Made by a program: the position numbers and the translations under genes | Notes under the pieces: generated by a model | What the model was told of the DNA's origin: nothing | The model's input: the letters and a program-made list of their open reading frames with translations, nothing else | Database searches by the model: none | Assembly (NCBI GenBank): GCA_032718475.1 | Contig: JAUCBJ010001658.1 | Location: 1 to 36,751 of the forward strand | DNA: 36,751 nt | DNA from: Nemertoderma westbladi | Lineage: Eukaryota; Xenacoelomorpha; Nemertodermatida; Nemertodermatidae | Reading direction: 5' to 3' | Shown: piece after piece, positions 20,485 to 30,468 of the stretch | Position numbering within the stretch: position 1 is the first letter of the stretch | Layout of the letters: the number at the start of each line of letters is the position of its first letter

Positions 20485-22101
20485 TCACTTGTCCGGAGGT
20501 TCAACAAGTATACCGTCGACAGAAGCAGCTTCAATCGGCGGAAGTTGTAACATAGGAGCGTCACCGATAAGATCTCGAGATCTTAAGTTGATATCAACCG
20601 GTTGGGTTGTGCTGTTGCGAAGAGTTTATCTCTGAACTGAGCAACCATCGAAGGATGAATGATGGTTTGGGAGTAGAGATCAGTCATAAGTATCTGAGCT
20701 TCAGGTTGGGCTAAAGCGGCTTCTTCTCTCTCGTCCATTTCGATATGTTTCTCCTCTAGCTGATTCTTCTCTGCTTGTCTTTGAAACCATTCGCCTAAGA
20801 ACTCTTGTAACGAATATGTACATCCAAGTTAAATATCCCTCCAGATTCTCGATTTCTCGATCGAATTGAGGTAAAGCTAATTCTTTTACCGCTTGTACTT
20901 GTTGATGTAATCTACATTTGTCTAAACAATCATAGGTTCCCTTTCCAATCTTTTGCCGAATTGCGTCCAGTGCATTCCATATGACACTTTCCTCCACCTC
21001 GGTGATAGGTTGTATCGGAGTCAATCTGGGACAATTATACGGGTTGAACGGAGATATTAGATGTCCGCATCCCAATCCGGCTAGGTAGGAAGGGTGAATA
21101 TCCAAGGAGCTCAAAACCGGAGTGCCACCGACCAATTGTTTGGGTAACACCAGATCTTTGAACAACCAGTACAACTCAGGAGGATCTGTCATACTGTTAG
21201 GGTCGAGAGTCTGCGGTCGCACTGGAGAATAAGGAGGTCTGACCGAGTATTCTGGAACTCTGATCATAGGTTTACTTAAGGATCGTTTGAGTCGAGCGAG
21301 CGTGGGTGGCACGTCGAACAGGTTTCGCTTAAAACTCCCGTAAGCATAGCAAATGAAACTATGTTTAGCGCAACGTATACAGCTCCACGGGTGTTTATAG
21401 CGTTCCATTTGTTGATTGGGTCTAGGGCATTCATCGCAGTAATATCAAAGAAGCACGTAATGTAAAGGAAACGCTGGTGACTTTTCTCCCGTTTTACAAT
21501 ATTCCTCCATCTGTTTGAAGCTATCCGGTACAGGTAGGGGTCGATTAGCGGTAAGATACATCATAGTAAAATACAATCGTTTAAGTTCCATCATAGGATT
21601 AGGATGTATACCTTGCGGATATCGAGTTTCTAGATTTTGTTGACTAGTTACATTGAGATAAGTTACTCTCAGGAACTCTAAATATTCATAAAAGTTAGTA
21701 CACTTCTCTGGTTCTTCAACATCTTCTCTTTCGAGTCGGTTTTGAATAGAATTTTCATGTTCGATTCTCAGTTTGTTGTTCCAACTCCGCTGGGCGTGAT
21801 ATTTAAATAAAATCATCTCCCTTTCGGTATCCACATCGTCCGTATCGTGTAAATCGATAGGATGACCGGTAGTCAAGAAGTCCATATATGTACCATTGCG
21901 ATGCGTATAGCATGCGGTGAATTTTCTATAGTCCAATTCACGTTTGAGCTGCTCCTCAGACATCGGTGGTTCGATATAACATCCATCATCTTCCGTCGTA
22001 TGTTGACTAGCGTCGCCACTTATCAAACTATCAACAAATGCTTGTAGAGGTAGAGTATATCGCTCCCTGATACCAAGATCATCTTCTATCAACTCAGTCA
22101 T
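20485..22101 (-). pseudogene. ORF1 of unknown cassette: Cys-cluster protein
   Basis: I do not recognise the family. The start is the ATG at 22101, the first Met of a frame open for 218 codons up to a TGA at 21447-21445. The same frame then goes on for 248 codons. Just after the TGA come CDEC and, 17 residues on, CIRC with a further His and Cys, a likely zinc-binding cluster. A frameshift near 20815 and another near 20585 lead to an acidic, Gln/Glu-rich, coiled-coil-like region and a final TGA at 20487-20485. Total length is about 538 codons. The N-terminal half is acidic with aromatic-rich helices. ORF2 begins six bases downstream, so the three ORFs look like one transcription unit. Confidence 0.55.
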
Positions 22102-22850
22102 AATATATGTATGAGTTTATGGATATTATAAATCAAGGCTAGCGGGCGTCGCTGCCTCTTTTATCCCCAAACTGCCCCCGGACAGCACTGAGATCCTCTG
22201 CGCTGATGTACTGCTGTCGCTGTGCCTCTTGCCAACGTAGTAGCCACACAACAACAACAATAATCAGCGCGAGTCACTCTACTGTCCGTCCCAAGGGCTC
22301 GAATATACTGGAGGTAATTATTGCAGATGTAGGATAACTTTCACAATTGCAGCTCGCTACTGTAAACACACTTTAGCAGTAACATTCACCTATAAATACA
22401 CAAATTCCACTTTCATGTCACAATTATTTTGTACAAATTAGAGCCATTTGTCCATTAGTCAAATGCCTATTTTTCTTTTAACTTACTTCTAATTCTAGTG
22501 TGGTTGTTACTATCATGACATTATGCAAAGCTAGCATAGCAGTAGAATTAGGGTATTTCTCATGCATGCAGATCTGGGATGCTATTTAATAGCGACTCTT
22601 GGGTTATTAATATTCCCTTTATATATGATATTTATTAATTTTGTCGGCTATTGGCTGCACACTGGGAGTTTCTCTCACACTGCTATACTTAATAAGGTGA
22701 ATCTCCTCTCCCATGATCTATTAATTGACTATAATTTTGGGAATATTGATAAATTGTGTAAAAATGACAATTTATTTAATTCATGAGAGGATATGAATTT
22801 AAAATTTATTCCCATGAATTTTATTATTTAATATTAGAATTGACACAGTT
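22102..22850. other. Upstream region of the cassette, no gene seen
   Basis: This lies 5' of ORF1 on the minus strand. It holds an (ACA)n stretch near 22246-22262, then AT-rich sequence. I could not identify a promoter or an LTR. Confidence 0.4.
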
Positions 22851-23178
22851 TTATTCCAGAACATGTCTGGGGACGCTAACCACTGATTCTATTAATTTTG
22901 TCTTTTAAGTATATCGGTGGGTGCTGCGATATCTTAATCGACTAAATTTTTAGAGGGTTGAAGGGTTTAACAGATTTTTATTTTAACATTTTGTTATAAC
23001 AAATGTTGTTAATATTTAACAGATAGTTAGTATTAGGATGGGCACCGATTTATTCCAGAACATGTCTTGGGACGTTAACCACTGATTCTATAAATTTTGT
23101 CTTTTAAGTATATCGGTGGGTGCCGCGATATCTTAATCGACTTGAATTTCAGATGGTCAAAGAGTTCAACAGATTTAT
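22851..23178 (+). repeat. Two direct copies of a ~128-bp repeat, 199 bp apart
   Basis: 22851-22980 and 23050-23178 share TTATTCCAGAACATGTCT..GGGACG, then TATATCGGTGGGTGC and ATATCTTAATCGACT. Between them lies a near-palindrome at 22985-23007 (AACATTTTGTTATAACAAATGTT). The repeat borders the 3' side of the BEL/Pao relic and could be part of its LTR, but no matching 5' LTR was found. Confidence 0.7.
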
Positions 23179-23739
23179 TGGTCAAAGAATTTAACAGATA
23201 CAGAGTAAAACTGTTAAACGGACATCTTTCTACTATATATATTATTTCGAAATACAGTATGAGAGCAATATTGCAAGAAGCAATGTCAGTGAGAAGAGGC
23301 AAGTCGTTTCCAAGGTCTACCCAGAGCTTGGTTTAGCCGAGACATGAGGATCTGAACTTTGCATTCCTAATACTCTACTTTACCAATAATACCTTAAGTA
23401 TAGTAGGAGCAGTATATATTGTACTTTAATAATAAGTACCGGTATTTCATCTTACTGTAGTCATGTATTTATAATAGAATACGGACAGTAAGGAAGGAGA
23501 AAATGAAATTATTTCCCACCGTTAACTAAATATATATTATACGCTAAGTAATAAAATACGAAATATATTGCACTCTTCTACTGAATAATCGTCTAGTAAT
23601 TATTCTACTAAATAAAATTAAATAAAACGATCATAATAACATAAATTACATATTAACGCATAAAACAAATAAAATAATGTTGTCAAACACCCACTCCAAT
23701 CGATGTTACATTATGGAGTCCCTAGATGTTTATTGGATT
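23179..23739. other. AT-rich stretch beyond the BEL/Pao pol end
   Basis: No gene is seen. Read on the minus strand it begins soon after the pol stop with TGTTTGACAACA and includes TATTATAAATAC, as an LTR promoter might. Without a second copy in the window I do not call an LTR. Confidence 0.35.
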
Positions 23740-24110
23740 AGGGAGGTGGTCATAGGAAGAGTCCCTTGTTTACCGTAGTTACCAGATAACTCTTGGTCTC
23801 GTTCCAATAAACATAGGCGACCAACCGGGCGGTTAAGTTGCTGAGTTTCAAAGACAATTCCAGGTTTTTTTGTAGTTACGTCACATGACTACGAGTTTCA
23901 CTGATCTCACTAAACCATCATCGGATATGTGGGTCTCGATGATACGACCTGCCTGCCACCTCTTACGGGGAAGATCTGATTCCACTATGAGGACCATGTC
24001 TCCGGCGCTGACATTTTCTTGCTGCGCAAACCACTTTGTTCGAAGTTGCAGCGTAGGAAGGTAATATTTTTCGAAATGGTCAGCGAAACGATGGGATAAT
24101 AACTGCATAA
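23740..24110 (-). pseudogene. BEL/Pao pol C-terminus (DUF5641-like)
   Basis: The frame from 24108 reads LPTLQLRTKW, then AGDMVLIVESDLPRKRW and GLVRSVKL, the SH3-like C-terminal domain that follows integrase in BEL/Pao polyproteins. A frameshift near 23880 moves the last part (LNRPVGRLCLLE, the usual RP..LCLLE ending) into another frame that stops near 23740. This domain is non-catalytic and marks the end of pol. Confidence 0.8.
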
Positions 24111-24690
24111 GTTGCCAAGATTGTCGGCAGTATTTGTCTCAGTCCGTTATTTCCGACTGAGGAAAGCATGGCTACAGGTTTCTTCAGTAGGGAATGTGCG
24201 GGTGTTAGTGCTTCTAGGGAGTCTGGACTCGATGAGACTGGCATAAGCAGTCTCTTGTTGAGCTAGGCTGCTATTTCCTCCATTACGTGAGCAAAAGTTC
24301 ATCGGTGAGATACGCGCGGCACGGCACTACGAAGTGAAATGCGGTCTTCACGCTACGTATGAGTCACTCCCAACTTCCTCCCCACCAAGGGGCGTTGGCG
24401 GCATTGAAGGTCCAGCTGGATGCTGTCACTCTCAGCTGATCGTCCACCTGTCTTTGGTTCCAGTCATTTACATAAGCTTTGATCTCGTTGTTAGCTCCAA
24501 TGAAATTGGTACCTTTGTCAGATCGCATAGTATTGCTAGTCCCAAAACGAGTGATTTGACGGTGTAAACTCAGTATGAAACTGTTTGTAGATAGATCATT
24601 TACCATATCAACTTGGATCGCTCTACAAGTCATACAAACAAAGATGATGCACAATCGCTTGACTATAGTCCTAGCGCCCATTGGTAGAGG
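24111..24690 (-). pseudogene. BEL/Pao integrase core
   Basis: The open part 24681-24364 shows CRAIQVDMVNDLST (first catalytic Asp), RSDKGTNFIGANNEI (second Asp, Lys where Asn is usual) and WTFNAANAPWWGGSWE (catalytic Glu). Together they make the D,D,E triad of a retroviral-type integrase. Downstream to about 24111 the EALTP.H motif of the family is still readable in shifted frames. The enzyme would insert element cDNA into the genome; this copy is broken. Confidence 0.85.
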
Positions 24691-25561
24691 GTGGTTCTGC
24701 CTCTCGCTGTGTTAAAGGCCTACTAAATGCTTTCCTACATGGTATACAGTTCCTAAGAATTTGGTTTAGCGCTTTATGTGGCTTATGGAAATAATAGCGA
24801 GTTCGAATTTCGCTAAGAACTCGTTCTCTAGATGTTCACAGTAAGCTTTACTATGCTTACTGTGAACATCTACAATCATCTTGATTTGTATTTCAAGATT
24901 TCTAATTAGTATGGGGCACTTGGACACTTGGGAGTAAAGGACAATGGAGCATTGGTTAATCTCCCCCCGACACGTATTAGCCCATCTATGATTGTACTAG
25001 AAAAAGAATCCCTTAAGCGCATCATAACATTGCAGGAATCTCAATATTTGCTTGTTGGTATTGTCATGTTCTTGGTAACTGATTTTATCAGTTAGAAACT
25101 TAGTGGGTAGCTGATAAGTGGGAAGGTCTTTGACAGTGTGGACCTTTTCGGCTACTTGAGGGGTGGCGTCATTAGCGAGCTTTGTGCTGGAATAATGATG
25201 ATGGAAACATCGCTTTAAATATACAATGGCTTTGCAAAGCCTATTCCCGGTACTATAATGAGCCCTCACTCTCTGGATGATGGGAGAGAGTCCCTTTGAG
25301 ACATCTGGTGTTCCAGACTTCCAATCTCTTTCTCTTATTTCATCAATCGCTTTATTCGGGGCTCCATATCTATGGATTTTGGTTGGTTAGGATCCACAGT
25401 GGCGTCACCGGCGGTATGTAGCACAGACAAATCAATTGCTGGCTTGAACAGTTTGGATTTACTAGTCCGGGTTTAAGGTTTGACCTTTTCCGCTCCCTTG
25501 GCTTGTCTGATCTCAGCCGTGGTAAGATGGGGGGGGGGGGGGCATTCCTCCTCTTCTTTAC
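24691..25561 (-). pseudogene. BEL/Pao linker and H2C2 zinc domain
   Basis: In shifted frames GLIRVGGRLTNAPL (the family's G.LRVGGRL motif) is followed by a His pair (DVHSKHSK) and by CIPC near 24742-24753, the two halves of the integrase N-terminal H2C2 finger. The segment carries at least three frameshifts and a perfect 18-bp-arm palindrome at 24829-24872. At its 5' side a run of 14 G (25529-25542) sits in what was coding sequence. Confidence 0.65.
24829..24872. repeat. Perfect inverted repeat inside integrase region
   Basis: TAGATGTTCACAGTAAGC at 24829-24846 and its exact reverse complement at 24855-24872 flank an 8-base loop (TTTACTAT). The arm lies where the H-x3-H half of the H2C2 finger is encoded. 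Confidence 0.95.
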
Positions 25562-26500
25562 TTAGGAAGTCGGGCCACCTAACCAATCAGGAGTATCTGT
25601 CAGTTCTTGAGGAGTTGCTCCTCTGGAGGCAATGTCGGTGGGATTAATCGTCCCAGGGCAATGTCTACATTGATCTATATTAGTGCAACTGAGTATAATA
25701 GCTACTCGGTTAGTAATGAAGACGCTGAACTGACAGGCTTCATTAGTGATATATTCCAGAACGAGTAATGCGTCGGTCCAATAAACGGTTTTCTCTAACG
25801 GATATTCGATCTGTTCCATTACATTCTGGCCGATGGCTGTAGCGTATAGTGCCACTTTTAACTCCGCTCCAGGGACTCATAGTTTGTTATTTATTAGGGC
25901 CTTTGAGGTGGCTAATGAAACTTTAATTCCATCGGGAGTTTCAACCCTCAGGTAGGCTACTATGCCTATTCCGACGTCGTTGGCATCTCCAAACACATGG
26001 AGTTGATAGGAATAAGGGGGGAGAGCGTGACCGAAATACGAGCGGAAAATCTTAAAGTTCTCGATAGCTGGTAAAGAATTCTCCCACTTCATCCACTTCT
26101 TTAGCAGTTTTCCCTGGAGTGGATCATCCCAAGAGTGGTTTTCAAGCCACATTTGTTGCACCAGACTCCGAACAACCATGATTACAAGACTAATAAATCC
26201 CAATGGATCGAAATAAGTGCTCAGAATACTCAGGCAAATCAGTTTAGTTCGAACATGATTTTCACATTGTTTCAATTGAAAAAATAGAATGTCTCTCTCC
26301 GTATCCCATATCAGTCCAAGGGTTTTGGTTTCTGGGAGATCATCCTTAATGAGGTCAACATCTTTAACACCTCGGTCTTCCACTGGGATCGACTCCAGGA
26401 ACTCACGGGAGTTACTAGTGAATTTGGTTAGGCAAAATCCACCTCGTTCTAGGCACTCTTGGCAACCTCAATTGCTTCTTCCAAGACTGAGGGGAGGGAC
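25562..26500 (-). pseudogene. BEL/Pao pol: RT end, Pao domain and RNase H-like part
   Basis: The reading resumes on the far side of the TTAA insertions with GGFCLTKFTSNSREFLESIP, typical of BEL/Pao just after the YxDD region. It continues with LGLIWDTERD, STYFDPLGFISLV and HVFGDANDVGIGIVAYLR (first RNase H-type Asp). An in-frame TGA at 25877-25879 falls before the VPGAELKVAL stretch. VYWTDALLVLEYI (second Asp) and NPTDIASRGATPQEL follow, up to WLGGP, after which a frameshift occurs at 25575. It corresponds to the Pao family domain (PF05380) plus RNase H. Confidence 0.85.
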
Positions 26501-28090
26501 TTAACCCTATTAAACCCGGGGGGTGGGGTCAATATGACCCCCCCCCGTGGTTTTTTTATTATAATTCTGAAACAAACGCAGTTGGGAATCTGAAATTTTA
26601 TGACTTTTCCTAAAAATCTATTGTCTTCCTAGTTGTGAAAACCGTTTTCAAAAATATTGGGTACTTTTCGAGTTATAGCACCATTTTTTAACCCTACTTT
26701 TGGCACTTTTTTTGAGACGTTTTTTGAAAATTACATTTCATTAAATATGAATTGTAACATCTCTATTTTTGATTTACACCGGTTTTTTGGTGTTAGAAAT
26801 TTGATTAAATTCATATAAATGATTTAGAAATTTCAAACTTGTTTTTTTCGGTGGGTGCAAAATTTTGGTGCCAGCACCAAATTTTGAAATAAGTCAATTT
26901 TGTAAATTGATCGTTTGAAACTTGTTTTTTACGCAATTGGGGTTTTTTGGGTTTCTGGATTCGATGAAATATATACGAGTTGCACCAAGCGTATCAAACT
27001 TGTAATTTTCGGAGCTGTGTGCAAATTTTGGTGCTAGCACGAAATTTTGAAAATCCATTCAATAGATAGAATTGCTTGTGACAATATATTTCTTGCGTTT
27101 TAGAGGTTTATGGCTGTTCTGAATTCAATGGAAAATATAATTATCGAACTAGACATCTTAAACTTATATTTTTCGGATGTGGGTGCAAAATGTGGTGCTA
27201 GCACCAAATTTTGAAAAGCATCAAATATATCAATTGATTGTGTCACCTTGTTTCTTGCGTTATACGGGTTTGTGATGGTTCTGATTTCAATGGAATCAGT
27301 AAAAATTTCCTAAGAGTTCTCAAACTTGTATTTTTCGCCGGTGGGTGAAAATTGTTGTGCCAGCACCAAATTTTGGAAAATATGCAAATTGATAAGTAGA
27401 TAGTATCACCTTGTTTCTTGCGTTATACGGGTTTATGAGGGTCCTGAATCCGATGGAATCAATAAAAACAGCACTGGACAACGCAAACTTGTACTTTTTG
27501 GTGATGGGTACGAAATTTGGTGCTAGCACCAAAATTTGCCAATTTACGGCGAAAAATACAAGTAGCAATGATCTGGCATATTAGAAATGTATTCCATTAG
27601 AATCAGCGCCCTCGAAAACCTGAAAATGTGAATTTATAGCATGAATAAGTGAATTAAAAATTTTGTGTTCTAACTGAAAAGTGCTGGTTACTTGTTTTTT
27701 TTCATTTTTTTCCTACGCAGAGAGGACTAAACAGCCATTTATAGTAATCATATCATTTTTTAATATTTTCCAATGTATTTTGCACCCCAGAAAACCTGTA
27801 TTGAAAAATAATTAGCCGAAAATGTAACTTTCAAATTTGGTGAAAATTGTGCACTACTTGTAATTTTGGTGCTGCAATATAACCACATTTTTTCGAAATT
27901 TTGTTTTTTCGGTCGGATCCAGACATGTGATACCTAAGTACAAACAAAAAATCAGACGTTTTCGTAAATATTTGTAGAATTTAGAGGGGGGGGGGGTTAA
28001 GTAATTTTAGTTAGTAAATTGTAGTTAAGTCCCTCCCCCCCCCCCCCGGTATTTGTACAACATTTTATAGCCCGTTACTAATAGGGTTAA
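26501..28090. mobile_element. TTAA-flanked 1.6-kb element (element 2, same family as 8169-9770)
   Basis: TTAA at 26501-26504 and 28087-28090 bound the element. The ends are TTAACCCTATTA in inverted orientation, as in element 1, next to G/C runs. Size (1.59 kb), internal period (163 bp) and a flip of monomer orientation near 27550 are also the same, though the monomer sequences have diverged. It sits directly after the YMDD codons of the BEL/Pao RT. No coding sequence is present, so a transposase would be supplied in trans. Confidence 0.8.
26800..27700. repeat. 163-bp monomer array in element 2
   Basis: The palindromic core GGTGC(T/C)AGCACC recurs at about 26867, 27030, 27192, 27356 and 27519, spaced 162-164 bp, each followed by AAATTTTG. 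Near 27550 the monomer reverses: GGCGAAAAATACAAG mirrors the CTTGTATTTTTCGCC of the forward monomers. Confidence 0.85.
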
Positions 28091-28989
28091 GGGGGGGGGG
28101 GGGGGGGTATGCCCCCCTCAGGTAAAATTTTCAAATTGTTGTTTCTTTATTTCATCTAGTGCAGAATTTAATGAGGACAATCTGAATCAAATCTGAAAAC
28201 CGCTTAGTGAGACCTCTTTCAGTTCTCGAGTTATCACTGTTTTTCCGTATGATGGTCTGTCCGTCAAATTGTAAGAAAGACAGAAGACCGACAGACAGAC
28301 AGACTAGATTCCACCAAAAATTAAAACTGACATCGGAAATGAAATCAGCGACCCCGAAAACCCCCGTAATTAACATTTTAGCTCGTTGGTGTGCATCCTT
28401 CATGCCGGAAATAATTAACCAACCAGAACGCAGACAGCCAATTTTGGCGGGACGGTTTAAGCTTTGAAGGGCATTTTCTCAGAATGACATTTTTCATTTT
28501 CAAATTACTACTCCTCCGTCATTTTTTAACCAATTTTCTTCGTTTATGGCTCATTCGAACGAGCTTTGGAAGCTCTTTAAAAGTTATCTTATGGAATTTT
28601 GATAAATATTACAATTTTTTCTAATTAGCCAATTTTAATTAAAATATGATAATTAATTAATTAATTAAATTAATTAAAATAAAAATGGCTAATTAAAAAT
28701 TATATAAGATAACTTTTGTAGAGTCGATCACGCTGAGTCCAAAAAAGTTGGTTTCAAGAAATTTGGAATAAATTGAGGGAATAGTAGCAATTTTAGTGAA
28801 ATCTTTAATTCCGCCGCCAGCCGCTAGGGGGAGGCTATAAATTTTCAAATTTTACTATAAAGGCTATTTGGCCTTCCATACAGTGGTTGACCATAACAAA
28901 ATAGCAATATTATCATTTAACACTAATTGACAGCCATTTTAAAAAAAGGTTCATGGGGTCGTAAACCCCCCCCCCCCCCCCCCCCTTAA
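28087..28989. mobile_element. 0.9-kb TTAA-flanked element with poly-G/poly-C ends (element 3)
   Basis: The element shares the TTAA at 28087-28090 with element 2 and ends at a TTAA at 28986-28989, after which BEL/Pao RT sequence resumes. The ends read TTAA plus 17 G on the left and 20 C plus TTAA on the right, an inverted repeat made of a homopolymer. Inside are a short ACAG run (28290-28304) and a large AT-rich palindrome (28579-28717). The TTAA-element-TTAA-element-TTAA order means one element inserted into the TTAA edging the other. No gene is seen. Confidence 0.65.
28579..28717. repeat. 139-bp imperfect AT-rich palindrome
   Basis: AAAAGTTATCTTAT at the left matches ATAAGATAACTTTT at the right. 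Inside them CTAATTAGCCA pairs with TGGCTAATTA, and an (AATT)n centre is flanked by TTTTAATTA-type arms. The whole can extrude as a cruciform. Confidence 0.8.
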
Positions 28990-29779
28990 GATTGTCATCC
29001 ATGTAAATATCTCGTTTGCTGTTGTCGATGACCGCTTTAGGGAAGGCGTCTCTATTATCATCGGCAGTGGTGCGCAGTACCAAACAAGCGTTCGCAGGGC
29101 TAGATATGATTCCGAAAGCCTGGATGGTCATCCAGTACTCCTCTCTGTTGAGGTTTCCTTCAGGCCACCACAGAAATCGTAGGCTATCCCTATCTCGCTG
29201 TAACGCTTTAACTTGCATAAACATGCCTTCAATGTCTGAGGCGAAGGCGATAGAATATTGCCGGAGTCTTAGTAATATTCCCAATAACGATTGGAGTAAG
29301 TTGGGTCCTGGCAACAACTCGGAATTAAGGGATTGTCCCTTATAAAGGGTGGAGCCGTCAAATACCACCCGGACTTTGTCTGGTTTACCAGGTTTAGGAA
29401 CGTAATGATGTGTCAAGTAATACATTCTTTCCATTATGGGTGTTTCCTCCGGCACTCGCTCCGTGTATCCTTTGTCGATGAATTTCCATAGTTGCGTCTT
29501 ATACATCTCTTTGGCTCGATCGTTAGATGATAAGCGCCGATGCAATTGTGCGATTCTCTTTTCTGCTAAGGGTCGGTTATTAACGAAGCTGGGTTCTCTT
29601 CGCCTAAAAGACAGACCAATCTCGTAACGACCCTCCTCCTTTATATAGCATGTAATTGTCACCTGGATTTTTTTAGCTCTCTCTTCCTCGACTGATAACG
29701 CTTCTTCGTAGGAATTAGGCTCTACAGCTTCTTGAGTAAAAAAACGCACTGCGTGTTCATCACGTATCTTATCATTATA
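28990..29779 (-). pseudogene. BEL/Pao reverse transcriptase, N-terminal two thirds
   Basis: The frame is open from just after the TGA at 29782-29780, down to the TTAA insertion. Motifs in order: SVEEERAKKIQ and GRYEIGLSFRR (pre-RT region), KVRVVFDGSTLYKGQSLN, FASDIEGMFMQV (first catalytic Asp), LRFLWW, IQAFGIISSPANA and DIYMDDNL (catalytic Asp pair). The insertion follows the last codons of that motif, which separates the active site from the thumb-side part at 26500 and below. This is the best preserved part of the relic. BEL/Pao RT usually has YVDD; YMDD is an allowed variant. Confidence 0.9.
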
Positions 29780-30137
29780 TCACTCTACCACCTCATTGAG
29801 TTCGTCGTTGTAAGTTGATTTGGCAAAGCATTTGGAAAACTCTATAATCCCATTGCTAGGAAACTTCCTGGGCGCTACTAATTTTGCATACAGATATCTA
29901 GCTATGTTAGTCATATTACCATACCTGATGTTAAGTGTATCCCAGACTTGTCTTAATCCATCAGGATGTCCAATAATCTTTAACGCCATTAACTTGGGAG
30001 GACCTTCCAAACACTCGATGAGGAATCGTAGTTTTTCTCCGATAGATAGTAACAGATAGTAACCACTTCATCTCATCTCCATTAAACTTGACAACCTCTC
30101 CCACCTTTACAGCTTGACGAGCTTCCGTCCTAGTCAT
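29780..30137 (-). pseudogene. BEL/Pao gag fragment (DUF1759-like)
   Basis: Starting at the ATG of 30137-30135 the sequence shows VVKFNGDEMKW, the F.GD...W motif of DUF1759-type Gag. After a frameshift near 30030, KLRFLIECLEG, KIIGHPDGLRQVWDTLNIRYGN and LVAPRKF follow. The frame reaches a TGA at 29782-29780 and runs on in phase into the pre-RT region. Nothing remains of the nucleocapsid knuckles or protease that normally lie between, so a deletion fused gag to RT. Confidence 0.75.
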
Positions 30138-30202
30138 CTAGGGTCTGACACAACTACTGTAGGGATGGCCTTTCTTACAGTAGGTGGGGACTTGGACCTT
30201 GG

Positions 30203-30468
30203 TCGGGTCCTTTCTACACTTTGATCTGGGTAACAGATTGTCAGTTCCAAGAGGCTATCTGACAGTATCTGTTTTGGGTCAAACATAATTTAATCACAGT
30301 TGAATGCCTATCACTATAACAACAGTTAAAGTAAGTCGGGTCCTTTCTACACTTTGATCTGGGTAACAGATTGTGAGTTCCAAGAGGCTATCTGACAGTA
30401 TCCGTTTTGGGTCAAACATAATTTAATCACAGTTGAATGCCTATCACTATAACAACAGTTAAAGTAAG
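30203..30468 (-). repeat. 133-bp tandem duplication upstream of gag
   Basis: 30203-30335 and 30336-30468 are near-identical copies beginning TCGGGTCCTTTCTACAC and ending GTTAAAGTAAG. They lie 65 bp 5' of the gag start on the minus strand, where a leader or LTR end would be. Confidence 0.9.

Larger units (their letters stand above)
23740..30137 (-). mobile_element. BEL/Pao retrotransposon relic
   Basis: On the minus strand the domains run in BEL/Pao order: gag DUF1759-like, RT, Pao/RNase H-like, H2C2, integrase core, DUF5641-type end. The zinc-knuckle and aspartic-protease segment is missing between gag and RT. The copy carries many frameshifts, in-frame TGA codons and a 2.5-kb double insertion of TTAA elements inside RT. 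No LTR pair could be identified, so the outer limits are those of recognisable coding sequence only. Confidence 0.85.

Noticed and set aside
17232-22101. Cassette as the env region of the neighbouring BEL/Pao element
   Set aside because: It does lie downstream of pol on the same strand, but has no signal peptide, transmembrane segment or furin-like site, and two CCHC knuckles do not suit an envelope gene.
22851-23178. LTR pair of the BEL/Pao relic
   Set aside because: The two copies lie on the same side of pol and are only 128 bp long. No matching sequence was found on the gag side.
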